Source: CAIKMD01 sp963702925 (GTDB lineage: Bacteria; Pseudomonadota; Alphaproteobacteria; ATCC43930; CGMCC-115725). From it: a stretch of DNA of 64,000 nucleotides. Positions within the stretch are counted from its first letter, which is position 1, and each line of letters opens with the position of its first letter. Positions 1-9,576 of this stretch are shown here, piece after piece. The notes beneath the pieces are model-generated. The model saw only the letters and a program-made list of their open reading frames with translations, was not told the DNA's origin and did not search any database. Both the position numbers and the translations under genes were made by a program. Location: contig OY969771.1 in the NCBI GenBank assembly GCA_963702925.1, positions 4,216,001 to 4,280,000 on the forward strand. Direction: 5' to 3'.

Positions 1-333
1 CCGATGCATGGCAACACGATCACCTCGACCACCGGCTACAAGACTCGCGTGGTGGATCAGATCCTGCGCGAGGTGAAAGGCTTTTTCGCCGTGCACGAGG
101 CCGAAGGCACTTATGCCGGGGGCGTGCATTTCGAGATGACCGGCCAGAACGTCACCGAATGCATCGGTGGTGCGCAAGCGATCACCGAGACCTCGCTGGG
201 CGACCGCTATCACACCCATTGCGATCCGCGCCTCAATGCGAGCCAGGCTTTGGAGCTTGCGTTCCTCATCGCCGAGGAATTGAAGAAACGGCGCACCGCC
301 GAGCCGAAGAAACGCGCTGCCGCAGCGATGTGA
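1..333 (+). CDS. aroF: class II DAHP synthase, C-terminal part (5' end outside window)
   Basis: This is the C-terminal 110 residues of a class II (plant-type) 3-deoxy-7-phosphoheptulonate synthase, the first enzyme of the shikimate pathway, which joins phosphoenolpyruvate and erythrose 4-phosphate. The reading frame is open from base 1 (Pro-Met-His-Gly-Asn-Thr). Family marks are PMHGNT at the left edge, GGVHFEMTG, NVTEC and YHTHCDPRLN followed by a short helix and a basic Ala-rich tail. Those blocks are typical of the class II C-terminal barrel end and hold metal and phosphate ligands. The gene name varies between genomes (aroF, aroG, aroH), so the symbol is a class label. The product identity is secure; only the start is missing. 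Confidence 0.93.
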   Translation, partial: PMHGNTITSTTGYKTRVVDQILREVKGFFAVHEAEGTYAGGVHFEMTGQNVTECIGGAQAITETSLGDRYHTHCDPRLNASQALELAFLIAEELKKRRTAEPKKRAAAAM

Positions 334-385
334 AAGCAGGGCGCCGGGTCGGCTGCGGCGTTAAGCCAATAGACAGGAGCCGCCC

Positions 386-604
386 ATGCCTCATGAAGGT
401 CCGCATCAATCCTGGTTGAGGGTGACGCCCGAGCTCTTGGCTTTTGCCGTGAGCCCGGAGCGCGATGTATTGCTGCGCGTGGACATTCCGCGCGAAGACA
501 GCATGGTCGTGCTGCAGATGACCGCGCATGACGCGCGCGAGATTGCCAACGCCATCATTGCCAAGGCGAAGGAAGCCGAGGCTGCAGCCAAGGATCGGGC
601 GTAA
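386..604 (+). CDS. small conserved-looking protein of unknown function
   Basis: A 72-residue soluble protein. Its ATG is preceded by AGGAG about eight bases upstream, and its TAA touches the ATG of the following SDR gene, so the two are probably co-translated. The sequence has a mixed beta N-terminal half (LLAFAVSPERDVLLRVDIP) and an Ala/Lys-rich C-terminal helix. No signal peptide, membrane segment or known motif is visible. I do not recognise a family. The good ribosome binding site and tight packing make it a real gene rather than a chance frame. Confidence 0.7.
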   Translation: MPHEGPHQSWLRVTPELLAFAVSPERDVLLRVDIPREDSMVVLQMTAHDAREIANAIIAKAKEAEAAAKDRA

Positions 605-1420
605 ATGGCCGGCCTGCTCGACGGCAAAGTCGTGATCGTCACCGGCGGCGGGCGCGGTCTGGGCCGGGCGATGGTGTTGGGGCTGGCGGGCGCCGGCGCG
701 CACGTAATCGCGACCGCTGCGCGCGAACGCGGCGAGGTGGAGCGGGTGGCGGGCGAGGCGGAAGGCGGCGAGATCGTGCCACTGCTCGCCGACGTGACCC
801 AGGAGCGCGATTGCGGCCATGCCGTCGCCGAGGCCTTGCGGCTGTTCGGCAAGCTCGATGCGCTGATCAACAATGCCGGACGCGGCATGAAATATGTCAG
901 CGACGCATTCCTCACCCAGCCGGCTCGCTTTTGGGAAGCGGATCCCGAAGCCTGGCGCCTCGTCATCGACACGAACGTCACCGGCCCGTTCTTGATGGCG
1001 CGTGCCGCCGTGCCGCATATGCTCAAGGCCGGCGCGGGCCGTATCATCAACACCGCGGTGAGCTACGGCACGATGCAACGCAAGGGCTATGCGCCTTACG
1101 GCCCGTCCAAGGCCGCGCTCGAAAGCGAGACCCAGATCTGGGCGCAAGAGCTCGTGGGCACGGGCGTCACCGTCAACGCGGTCTTGCCCGGCGGTGCCAC
1201 GCTGACCGGGATGATTCCAGCTTCCTATCCCGAAGCCGACCGCAAGCGGCTGCTCGATCCGGCCATCATCGTTGCGCCCGTGCTGTTTCTGGCGAGCGAT
1301 GCGTCGAGCGGGGTTACCGGGAAACGTTTCGACGCCACGATCTGGCGTGCCGATCTACCGCCGGAAGAAGCCGCAAGGCTCTGCGCGCGGGATGCCGGCG
1401 TCTACGAGGCGCCGCGCTAG
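605..1420 (+). CDS. SDR-family NAD(P)-dependent oxidoreductase
   Basis: A 271-residue classical short-chain dehydrogenase/reductase. The Rossmann nucleotide motif TGGGRGLG is at residues 13-20, NNAG at 89-92, and the catalytic Ser153, Tyr165 and Lys169 lie in the usual spacing (YGPSK). Length fits the classical SDR class. The substrate cannot be told from the sequence. It directly follows the 72-residue gene with no gap, so the pair is likely one transcript; a hairpin just after the stop would end it. The C-terminal segment after the catalytic helix (DATIWRADLPPEEAARLC) is a little longer than the minimal fold, which may shape a substrate pocket. Confidence 0.9.
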   Translation: MAGLLDGKVVIVTGGGRGLGRAMVLGLAGAGAHVIATAARERGEVERVAGEAEGGEIVPLLADVTQERDCGHAVAEALRLFGKLDALINNAGRGMKYVSDAFLTQPARFWEADPEAWRLVIDTNVTGPFLMARAAVPHMLKAGAGRIINTAVSYGTMQRKGYAPYGPSKAALESETQIWAQELVGTGVTVNAVLPGGATLTGMIPASYPEADRKRLLDPAIIVAPVLFLASDASSGVTGKRFDATIWRADLPPEEAARLCARDAGVYEAPR

Positions 1421-1425
1421 CGACG

Positions 1426-1444
1426 CCGCCCGGTCAACCGGCGG
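1426..1444. terminator. GC-rich hairpin between convergent genes
   Basis: CCGCCCGGT-CA-ACCGGCGG forms a strong stem with one unpaired C, starting six bases after the SDR stop and overlapping the last codons of the convergent small gene. There is no T-run, so factor-independent termination is uncertain; its placement between convergent ends supports a terminator role. Confidence 0.45.
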
Positions 1445-1610
1445 AAGCCGACACGGCCTGGCGGCATGGTCGCGATCCGACTGAGGAGGCCGCTCGCACG
1501 AGGATTTCGCACAGGCGCCGCATATCGATCCGATCGGCCTTCATCATCAGATGAAGTACAGGGTCGGAAAGCATTTCTTCCAGGCTTGGCTCGCCAGCGA
1601 ACCGGTCCAT
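1434..1610 (-). CDS. 58-residue conserved-looking short protein
   Basis: A short frame on the minus strand encodes 58 residues with ATG at 1610 and TGA at 1434-1436. The core reads EPSLEEMLSDPVLHLMMKAD, a pattern (short acidic lead, then a DP-[IV]-x-x-L-M-x-x-D helix) that I know from short unannotated alphaproteobacterial proteins encoded near metabolic genes. No RBS stronger than GGA is seen upstream. It is convergent with the SDR gene. Overlapping frames in this stretch show no such protein-like composition, so I prefer this frame. Function unknown; this call rests on pattern recall and needs a database search. Confidence 0.45.
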   Translation of the reverse strand: MDRFAGEPSLEEMLSDPVLHLMMKADRIDMRRLCEILVRAASSVGSRPCRQAVSASAG

Positions 1611-1653
1611 GACAATTTTCCATCATTCTCAAGCTTACGGTCTCTTGATCGGT

Positions 1654-1679
1654 GATAGGCCCTGGCGTTAGGGCCTATC
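1654..1679. repeat. perfect 10-bp inverted repeat in a divergent intergenic region
   Basis: GATAGGCCCT and AGGGCCTATC are exact reverse complements separated by GGCGTT. It lies between the divergently read small gene (start 1610, minus) and the TPR/ATP-grasp gene (start 1833, plus). No T-run follows. It may be an operator, or an RNA hairpin in the leader of either gene. Confidence 0.5.
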
Positions 1680-1832
1680 CCCTTGCGCAGGCGAATTCAT
1701 TCCTAAATTCTTTGAGACTTTCGTGAACCCGGCGCACATAAGGGATTAACGGCGCGCTCGCCGCGTATATTCCTTGGGCCCGACGCATTGCGCGGGAGTG
1801 CTCGGCGCCCCTGCAGCGAGGGGAGCAGCAAC

Positions 1833-3557
1833 GTGGACGAGAAAGTGGGGATCGCCTGGCCCGGTTCGGAGGGGGTGGCGCTTCAGACCGCCAGCGCTTG
1901 CTTCAAAGCAGGGCGTCAGAGTGACGCAGCCGAGCTCTATACGCAGATACTGGAACGCAATCCCGAACAGCTGCAGGCGCTGCTGTTTCTCGGCATCATC
2001 CGCTGCAATGCCGGCGAATTTGCCGCCGCGGAGCCGCTGCTTTTACGCTGCCTCGATCTCGGGCCCGAGAGTCCCTTCGCGGCTTTCGCGCTCCACAAGC
2101 TCGGCGGCATCGCGCAACAGCGCGGCGACGATACGGCGGCGGTCGCGTTGTTCGAGCGCTGCACTGCGCGCAAGCCGGATTTTGCGCCGGCCTTCAACGA
2201 TCTCGGCGTGTCGCTGCATCGCTTGGGGCGGTACAAGGCGGGGCTCGATGCGCTCGACCGCGCCGTCCGGCTCGATTCCGGCAACCTTACCGCGCACCGC
2301 AATCGCGGCCTGGTGCTCGCCGGCCTGGGGCGCAATGCCGAAGCGCTGCGAGCGTTTCGCCGCGCGCTTGCCTTGGCACCCAACTCGGCGGAAATCTGGA
2401 CGCATCTCGGCGCCATCTGCCTCAAGCTGGAAGATTTCGCGCGAGCCGAAGCCGCGTTCCGCCGCGTGCTTGAGCTCGATCCGGCCTCGCTCGATGCGCA
2501 TCTCTATCTCGCCGAGGCGCTCGATCGTAGTCACCGGCTGGAAGAGGCCGAGCGCGAATGTTGCGAATGGGCGCGACGCCAGGGCGTGCTAGCGAAGCCC
2601 TGCGCCAGCGGCCAGGGCTTGGCGCGCGTCCTGCTACTCGGCGGCGCGGGCATGTGCAACACGCCGACGCGCTATCTCTTCGCCAATGAGCGCTACGCGA
2701 CCGTTGCGGTCAATCTGCTGCTGCCGGAAGGACCGGGGGATAACGGCCCGGTCCGGCCGGAGGACCTGCCGCCTTGCGATCTCGTCTTCAACGCGATCTC
2801 GGACGCCGATCGTGGCGCGCGCTTTATCGACCTTGCCGCCGCTTTTTGCCGCGAGCTCGGGCGCCCTGTGCTCAATCCGCCCGAGCGCATTGCGAGAACA
2901 AGGCGCGATCGGGTCGGCGCGCTGTTGGCGGATATCCCCGGCCTAGCGATCCCGATGACAAAGCGCGTGGCACGTGTCGAGCTCGAGGCCTTGGCGGCGG
3001 CACGGCCCTTCGCGCGACCCGTTCTGGTGCGCCCCGCCGGTTCGCATGGCGGCAACGACCTCGAGCGCATCGAACATGCCGGCGGCCTGGCGGATTATCT
3101 CCGCGCCACGCCATTCGACGATTTCTACCTCACCGATTATCACGAATATCGCAGCGCCGACGGCTATTACCGCAAGTACCGGCTGATCTTCGTCGATCGC
3201 GAGGTCTATCCTTATCATCTCGCGATCTCGCCGGATTGGATGGTGCATTACTGGCGCGCCGATATGGCGCAAACCGGCTGGCAGAGCGAAGAGGGGGCGT
3301 TCCTCGCCGATTTCCGCGCGGCGTTTCCCGGCGCGTTGGCGGACACGGTGCAACAGGTCGCACAACAGCTCGATCTCGATTATGGCGGCATGGATTGCGC
3401 CGTCACCGCCGATGGACAGGTCCTACTCTTCGAGGCCAATGCCAGCATGCTGGTCCATCTCGACAACTCAGCCGAGGAATTCCCGTACAAACACGCCCAT
3501 GTGCCGAAGATCGCCGCGGCGATCGACTGGATGGTGGCCCGTAAACTGTCGCGCTAA
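1833..3557 (+). CDS. TPR protein fused to an ATP-grasp-like domain
   Basis: Two-part protein of about 574 residues. The first 240 or so residues are tandem tetratricopeptide repeats (for example AEIWTHLGAICLKLEDFARAEAAFRRVLELDP). The second half begins RVLLLGGAGMCNTPTRYLF and resembles an ATP-grasp fold: a Lys/Arg-rich switch, RPAGSHGG as a candidate glycine-rich loop, and DYGGMDCAV...LLFEANASM as the metal-binding end, where ATP-grasp enzymes carry D/E and E-x-N. I chose GTG at 1833 because GAGGGGA sits eight bases upstream; an in-frame ATG at 1788 lacks a site. ATP-grasp enzymes ligate carboxylates to amines or thiols, but substrate and partner are unknown here. It could instead be a catalytically dead scaffold. 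Confidence 0.75.
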   Translation: MDEKVGIAWPGSEGVALQTASACFKAGRQSDAAELYTQILERNPEQLQALLFLGIIRCNAGEFAAAEPLLLRCLDLGPESPFAAFALHKLGGIAQQRGDDTAAVALFERCTARKPDFAPAFNDLGVSLHRLGRYKAGLDALDRAVRLDSGNLTAHRNRGLVLAGLGRNAEALRAFRRALALAPNSAEIWTHLGAICLKLEDFARAEAAFRRVLELDPASLDAHLYLAEALDRSHRLEEAERECCEWARRQGVLAKPCASGQGLARVLLLGGAGMCNTPTRYLFANERYATVAVNLLLPEGPGDNGPVRPEDLPPCDLVFNAISDADRGARFIDLAAAFCRELGRPVLNPPERIARTRRDRVGALLADIPGLAIPMTKRVARVELEALAAARPFARPVLVRPAGSHGGNDLERIEHAGGLADYLRATPFDDFYLTDYHEYRSADGYYRKYRLIFVDREVYPYHLAISPDWMVHYWRADMAQTGWQSEEGAFLADFRAAFPGALADTVQQVAQQLDLDYGGMDCAVTADGQVLLFEANASMLVHLDNSAEEFPYKHAHVPKIAAAIDWMVARKLSR

Positions 3558-3641
3558 GGCGTTGGGCGCGTGGCCGGCTGCGGCACTGCCTTGCGCTGCG
3601 GCGGCAAATAAGCGAAAACTCCGGCAAAACAGGGAGGGGCC

Positions 3642-4346
3642 GTGGTCGAGAAATTCGAGGACCATTGCTGGCAGGATGTCGTGCCGGCAGAGGATATGGC
3701 GATCTACGCGACCTATCGGCGCGAGATGTTCCTCGGCACGCCGGCGGCACTTCTGGCCGTCGATCTCTATGAGCAGGTCTATCAAGGCGGCGCCAGACCG
3801 GTCGCCGAGCTTGTGAAGACCTATCCCATGAGCTGTGGCGAGCATGCCTTTGCCGCGATCGAGCCAACCCGGCAGCTTTTTGCCGCCGCACGGGCTGCGG
3901 GGCTGCCGGTGTTCTACTCGACCGGCGATGCGCGGCCCGAAAGCAAGCCCGCTTTCGTTACCGCGACACGGCGCAAGCGCGGGGCCGCCAATCCCGACGA
4001 TTATCGCATCCGGCCCGAATTCAAGCCGCTTGCGGGCGATGTCGTGATCACCAAGCAACGGGCGAGCGCGTTCTATGGCACGCCGCTGGCCGCGCATCTG
4101 ACCCAACTCGGCATTCACACCCTGGTCGTCTGCGGCGAGACCACCTCGGGCTGCGTGCGCGCTTCGGCGGTCGATGCCTACTCCAACGGCTATCACGTGG
4201 TGTTGGTCGAGGAGTGTTGCTTCGATCGGGTGATGCTGTCGCATAAGGTCAATCTCTTCGACTTGCACCACAAATATGCCGATGTGATGAAGCTCGACGA
4301 GGTAATCGCGGCGCTCGGCAAGCTTGGCGTCAGACAGGTGGTGTGA
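3642..4346 (+). CDS. isochorismatase-family cysteine hydrolase
   Basis: A 234-residue cysteine hydrolase of the isochorismatase / N-carbamoylsarcosine amidase superfamily. The catalytic triad is visible as Asp41 (LLAVDLYEQ), Lys138 (VVITKQRASAF) and Cys171 (GETTSGCVRASAVD); the cis-peptide region before the cysteine is also present. Such enzymes split amides, ureido compounds or vinyl ethers. GTG start with AGGGAGGGG just upstream. The next gene starts one base after this stop, and an ABC importer follows, so hydrolysis of an imported small amide or carbamoyl compound is a reasonable inference. The exact substrate cannot be read from sequence; the vinyl-ether activity of true isochorismatase is unlikely in this context. 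Confidence 0.88.
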   Translation: MVEKFEDHCWQDVVPAEDMAIYATYRREMFLGTPAALLAVDLYEQVYQGGARPVAELVKTYPMSCGEHAFAAIEPTRQLFAAARAAGLPVFYSTGDARPESKPAFVTATRRKRGAANPDDYRIRPEFKPLAGDVVITKQRASAFYGTPLAAHLTQLGIHTLVVCGETTSGCVRASAVDAYSNGYHVVLVEECCFDRVMLSHKVNLFDLHHKYADVMKLDEVIAALGKLGVRQVV

Positions 4347-4347
4347 G

Positions 4348-5220
4348 ATGAAGCCCGGTGCCTATGGTCCATTTCCCTATTCGCCGATTATTCATCGCAA
4401 CAAGCTGGAATGGCCGAACGGCGCGCGCCTCGCGCTTTGGGTCATTCCCAATATCGAATTCTTTTCCCTGGCCGAGAAAATCCCGGCAAGCACGAGCAGC
4501 AAGATCCCTGACGTGCCGATTTGGGCCGCGCGCGATTACGGCAATCGCATTGGCGTTTTCCGCTTCATGGAGGTCTTCGACCGCTATGGCATCTGCGCCA
4601 CGGTCGCGCTCAACAGCGATGTGTGTCTGCACCATCCCGCGATCATCGAGGAAGGCAATAAGCGCCACTGGGAATGGATGGGGCACAATATGACAAATAC
4701 CCGGCGCCTGATCGACTATCCCGAAGCAGAAGAAGCGGGTGTGATCAAAACCGCGCTCGAGACCATCGCCAAGGTCAGCGGCAAACGCCCGAAAGGTTGG
4801 CTCAGCTCCGGCTTGCAGGAGAGCTGGAATACGCTCGACCATCTCGCCGCCGCGGGTCTCGACTATGTCTGCGACTGGACCAATGACGACCAGCCCTATG
4901 TCATGACGCTCGACAACGGAAAGCGCATCACCTCGATCCCCTATAGTCACGACATCAATGACATCCCGGCTTTCGAGCGCCACAACCGGACCGCCGCGGA
5001 ATTCGGCGACATGATTTGCCGGCAATTCGACACGCTTTATCGCGAAGGCGCGCAATCGGGGCGGGTGATGGCGATCTGCCTGCATCCTTATTTAACCGGC
5101 AAGCCTTATCGCATCGGTGCGCTCGATCGCGCGCTCGACTATATCTGCCGCCACGACAGCGTGTGGCTGGCGACCGGCAGCGAGATCGCGAGCCATTATC
5201 TCAGCCAAGTAGAAAAGTAA
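4348..5220 (+). CDS. polysaccharide deacetylase (NodB/PuuE-like) family hydrolase
   Basis: A 290-residue protein of the NodB-fold metallohydrolase family, subgroup resembling PuuE allantoinase and the cytosolic HpPgdA-type deacetylases. Marks: ALWVIPNIEFF at the first strand, GVFRFMEVFDRYGICATVALNS, WEWMGHNMTNTR with the metal histidine, and a late LHPYLTGKPYR loop. There is no signal peptide, so it acts in the cytoplasm, which argues against peptidoglycan or chitin as substrate. Start at 4348 (MKPGAYG) follows the TGA of the isochorismatase gene by one base; a longer in-frame start at 4324 would overlap that gene. With its neighbours it probably acts in breakdown of an imported nitrogen compound. 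Confidence 0.85.
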   Translation: MKPGAYGPFPYSPIIHRNKLEWPNGARLALWVIPNIEFFSLAEKIPASTSSKIPDVPIWAARDYGNRIGVFRFMEVFDRYGICATVALNSDVCLHHPAIIEEGNKRHWEWMGHNMTNTRRLIDYPEAEEAGVIKTALETIAKVSGKRPKGWLSSGLQESWNTLDHLAAAGLDYVCDWTNDDQPYVMTLDNGKRITSIPYSHDINDIPAFERHNRTAAEFGDMICRQFDTLYREGAQSGRVMAICLHPYLTGKPYRIGALDRALDYICRHDSVWLATGSEIASHYLSQVEK

Positions 5221-5234
5221 CGGGGGAGGGAAGC

Positions 5235-6209
5235 ATGCCTAATCGGTGGAGATTCGGCGCGGCGTTGGCGGCGTTGGCGTGGCTGTTGCCTGCGGTTCAG
5301 CCGGCGCGCGCGGCCGACAAGATCGTTACCGGCATGGTCGGCGGGCCGACCGGCACGATGTGGCTCTATTACGTCGGCATCGACAAAGGCTTCTTCGCCA
5401 ATCACGGCGTCGAGCTCGATTTCGTCTTCGCGCCGAGCGCGCCCGGCATTCTGCAGCAGCTGACCGCCGGTTCGCTCGACATCGTCGGCACCACCGGCGT
5501 GGTCGAGCCAATTCATGCGGTCGACAAGGGTGCGCCAGTCGCGATCGCGCGCATCATCGGCCAAAACGCGCCTTACGGCTTAGAAGCCAAGGCCTCCGTC
5601 GGCTCGATCAAGGACTTGAAGGGCAAGACTATCGCGTTGGGCGGGTTGGTCGACATCACCAAAGTCTATTGGGACATCATGGCTGCGGCCAATGGGCTGA
5701 AGCCGGGCGATGTCGACATCATCGTCATCGGCGCGACCGCCGGAAGGTTCGCGGCGCTCAAATCCGGCACGGTCGAAGCGTCGATGCTGATGACGCCTTT
5801 CAATTTCCAAGCCGAGGCCTCGGGCTTCAAGAATGTCGGTCTGGTCTATGACTATGTGAAAGACTTTCCGTTCACCGGCCTCGAGGTTTCGCGCGCCTGG
5901 GGCGTGGCCCATGTCGAGCTGGCCAAGCGTTTGCTGGCGGCGCTCGATGAAAGCGCCGCCTGGTTTTACGTGCCCGAGCATCGCGATGAGCTTATTCAGA
6001 TGGGCGTGAAGAACTTCAATATTGGTCACGACGAGGCCACGCAAAGCCTCGATTATCTGCGCAAGGTGCAGTTCTTCGCGCCGACCAGCAAAGTATCGCG
6101 CAAAGGGCTCGAAAAGCTGGTCAAGGTCATGCGGGATTCCGGCGACGTACAGAAGCCGCTGACCGCCGATGATCTGACGCTGCCGGGACTTACGGAGCTG
6201 ACCGAGTGA
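5235..6209 (+). CDS. ABC transporter substrate-binding protein, NMT1/SsuA type
   Basis: A 324-residue periplasmic binding protein. Residues 1-28 form a Sec signal peptide (positive start, AALAALAWLLP core, ARA cleavage). The mature part follows the SsuA/THI5/NMT1 pattern: WLYYVGIDKGFFANHGVELDF, then a TAGSLDIVGTTG hinge and a GKTIALGG loop. Members bind sulfonates, nitrate, taurine or pyrimidine precursors. GGGGGAGGGAAGC lies just before the ATG. It is followed by its permease with a four-base overlap and by its ATPase, giving a complete importer. Ligand unknown; the linked hydrolases point to an organic amide or ureide. Confidence 0.92.
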   Translation: MPNRWRFGAALAALAWLLPAVQPARAADKIVTGMVGGPTGTMWLYYVGIDKGFFANHGVELDFVFAPSAPGILQQLTAGSLDIVGTTGVVEPIHAVDKGAPVAIARIIGQNAPYGLEAKASVGSIKDLKGKTIALGGLVDITKVYWDIMAAANGLKPGDVDIIVIGATAGRFAALKSGTVEASMLMTPFNFQAEASGFKNVGLVYDYVKDFPFTGLEVSRAWGVAHVELAKRLLAALDESAAWFYVPEHRDELIQMGVKNFNIGHDEATQSLDYLRKVQFFAPTSKVSRKGLEKLVKVMRDSGDVQKPLTADDLTLPGLTELTE

Positions 6210-6958
6210 TCCGACCGAGTTTGGGCGTCAGCACGCTGTCCGTTATCGGCGGATTGCTGGTCTGGGAAGGGGCGAGCCGCTTGGCGGTCGATAACTCCCT
6301 TTTCCTCGCTGCACCGTCGCAAATCCTGGTCGCGATCGTGCGTCTGGCCGACAGCGGGCAGCTTACACGACACATCGAGATCAGCGCGCTCGAATTCGCG
6401 CTCGGCTATGTCATCGCCAGCGCGCTCGGCATCGTGATCGGCTTGGCGATGGCGGAAAGCAAACGCGCCAAGGATATCCTCCAGCCCTGGATCTCGGGGC
6501 TTTATTCGACGCCGACCATCGCCCTGGGACCGCTCTTTCTCTTGTGGTTCGGCATCGGCATCTGGTCGAAGGTCTTGGTCGTCATCACCCTCGTGCTGTT
6601 CCCGGTGGTGATCAACACCGAAGCAGGCTTGCGCACCACCAGCGAGCGGCTGATCGAAATGCTGCGCAGCTTCGGTGCCAGCCGTGGCCAGATCTTCGTG
6701 AAGCTCTCCCTGCCTTCCTCGGCGCCTTTCATTCTGGCGGGATTGAAACTCGGCATCGGCCGCGGGCTCATTGGGGTGGTTGTCGCCGAGCTGTTCGGTT
6801 CGCGCGCGGGGCTGGGTCAGCTCATCAGCCAGTCGGCCGACGCATTCAACATGCCCAATCTCTTCGCGGCGGTGGTCGTGCTGGCAGCGGCCGGCATCGC
6901 GATGACGGCGGGCTTTTCCTGGCTCGAAAGAAAGCTTGTGCCATGGACACGAGATTGA
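6206..6958 (+). CDS. ABC transporter permease, SsuC/TauC type
   Basis: A 250-residue inner-membrane permease of the BPD_transp_1 family. About six hydrophobic segments are seen (for example TLSVIGGLLVWEGA, FALGYVIASALGIVIGLAM, ALGPLFLLWFGIG). The EAA coupling loop appears as MLRSFGASRGQIFVKLSLPSS, where the ATPase docks. The GTG start overlaps the TGA of the binding-protein gene (GTGA), so translation is coupled. The product forms the channel for the substrate captured by the preceding protein. Confidence 0.92.
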   Translation: MIRPSLGVSTLSVIGGLLVWEGASRLAVDNSLFLAAPSQILVAIVRLADSGQLTRHIEISALEFALGYVIASALGIVIGLAMAESKRAKDILQPWISGLYSTPTIALGPLFLLWFGIGIWSKVLVVITLVLFPVVINTEAGLRTTSERLIEMLRSFGASRGQIFVKLSLPSSAPFILAGLKLGIGRGLIGVVVAELFGSRAGLGQLISQSADAFNMPNLFAAVVVLAAAGIAMTAGFSWLERKLVPWTRD

Positions 6959-7740
6959 GCATGGCCATACCGAAGCTTAGTGTCGCCGGTCTCGGCAAGA
7001 AGTTTGCCACGCTCGAAGTGTTGAGCAATATCGGCATCGACATCGCCGATGGCGAGTTCATCTCGATCGTCGGACCTTCGGGCTGCGGCAAGACTACATT
7101 TCTGCGCATCGTCGCAGGGCTCGAGCAGGCAACCAGCGGCGTGGTCCGGATCGACGGCAATCCGGTGCGCGATCCCGGTATCGATCGCGGCTTCGTTTTT
7201 CAAAGCGACAATCTTCTGCCGTGGCGCACCGTGCTGGCCAATGCGATGATCGGGCCCGAAATCGCCGGCGGCGCGGGCCAAGCCGCGCGGAGCAAGACCA
7301 TCGAGCTCTTGAAGCTGGTCGGGCTGGGCGGCTTCGAGAATTACTTCCCGCGCCAGCTCTCGGGCGGTATGCGCCAGCGTGTCAATCTGGCGCGCGCGCT
7401 CGCGGTCGATCCCAAGATCCTGCTGATGGACGAGCCTTTCGCCTCGCTCGACGCGCAGACGCGCGAGATCATGCAGACCGAGCTCATCCGGATCTGGGAG
7501 CAGGGTCGCAAGACCGTACTCTTCGTCACCCATCAGATCGACGAGGCGGTATTCCTGTCCGACCGGGTTCTGGTCTTCGCCCGCCGGCCTGGTCGGTTGC
7601 GCGAGACCGTGCCGATCGATTTGCCGCGGCCGCGCGGGCTCGGCTTGAAGCGTACCCCAGAATTCGTGCGCTATGTCGATCACATCTGGCGCCTGATCGA
7701 GGAAGACGTGCGCGAATCGGTGCTGAACGAGGGCGGTTAA
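6943..7740 (+). CDS. ABC transporter ATP-binding protein, SsuB/TauB type
   Basis: A 265-residue ATPase powering the importer. Walker A is GPSGCGKTT, the Q-loop is FVFQSDNLLPW, the signature is LSGGMRQRVNLARAL, Walker B is ILLMDEPFASLD and the switch histidine is in FVTHQIDEAVFL. All catalytic parts are intact. The ATG at 6943 overlaps the permease end by 16 bases; a second in-frame ATG at 6961 (MAIPKL) lies just past that stop and is an equally good start. It is the last gene of the operon that begins with the isochorismatase gene. Confidence 0.93.
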   Translation: MDTRLSMAIPKLSVAGLGKKFATLEVLSNIGIDIADGEFISIVGPSGCGKTTFLRIVAGLEQATSGVVRIDGNPVRDPGIDRGFVFQSDNLLPWRTVLANAMIGPEIAGGAGQAARSKTIELLKLVGLGGFENYFPRQLSGGMRQRVNLARALAVDPKILLMDEPFASLDAQTREIMQTELIRIWEQGRKTVLFVTHQIDEAVFLSDRVLVFARRPGRLRETVPIDLPRPRGLGLKRTPEFVRYVDHIWRLIEEDVRESVLNEGG

Positions 7741-7759
7741 GGTTTGTCAGGGTGCGCCG

Positions 7760-7780
7760 GCGGAGCTTCTTTGCCTCCGC
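7760..7780. terminator. possible terminator hairpin after the ABC importer operon
   Basis: GCGGAG and CTCCGC pair around a nine-base loop, 20 bases after the ATPase stop. The stem is only six pairs and no clean T-run follows, so the call is weak. Confidence 0.3.
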
Positions 7781-7826
7781 TCTTCATTGACACACCGCGC
7801 TTGGGCCACCAAGCTTTAGCTTGCTC

Positions 7827-9548
<1,722 letters not shown>

Positions 9549-9576
9549 CGAAGCGAACTTTTCACAGTCAAGCAGC

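Noticed and set aside
1712..1742. TTGAGA / CATAAG pair before the TPR gene as a promoter
   Set aside because: Spacing of 19 bases and weak -10 make it unconvincing.
2043..2534. Long minus-strand and alternate-frame open stretches inside the core genes
   Set aside because: High GC gives many long antisense frames; they have Arg/Ala/Pro-biased composition, no motifs and lie fully inside strongly supported genes.
7787..7815. TTGACA at 7787 as a nadE promoter
   Set aside because: The -35 box is perfect but no acceptable -10 box lies 15-19 bases downstream.
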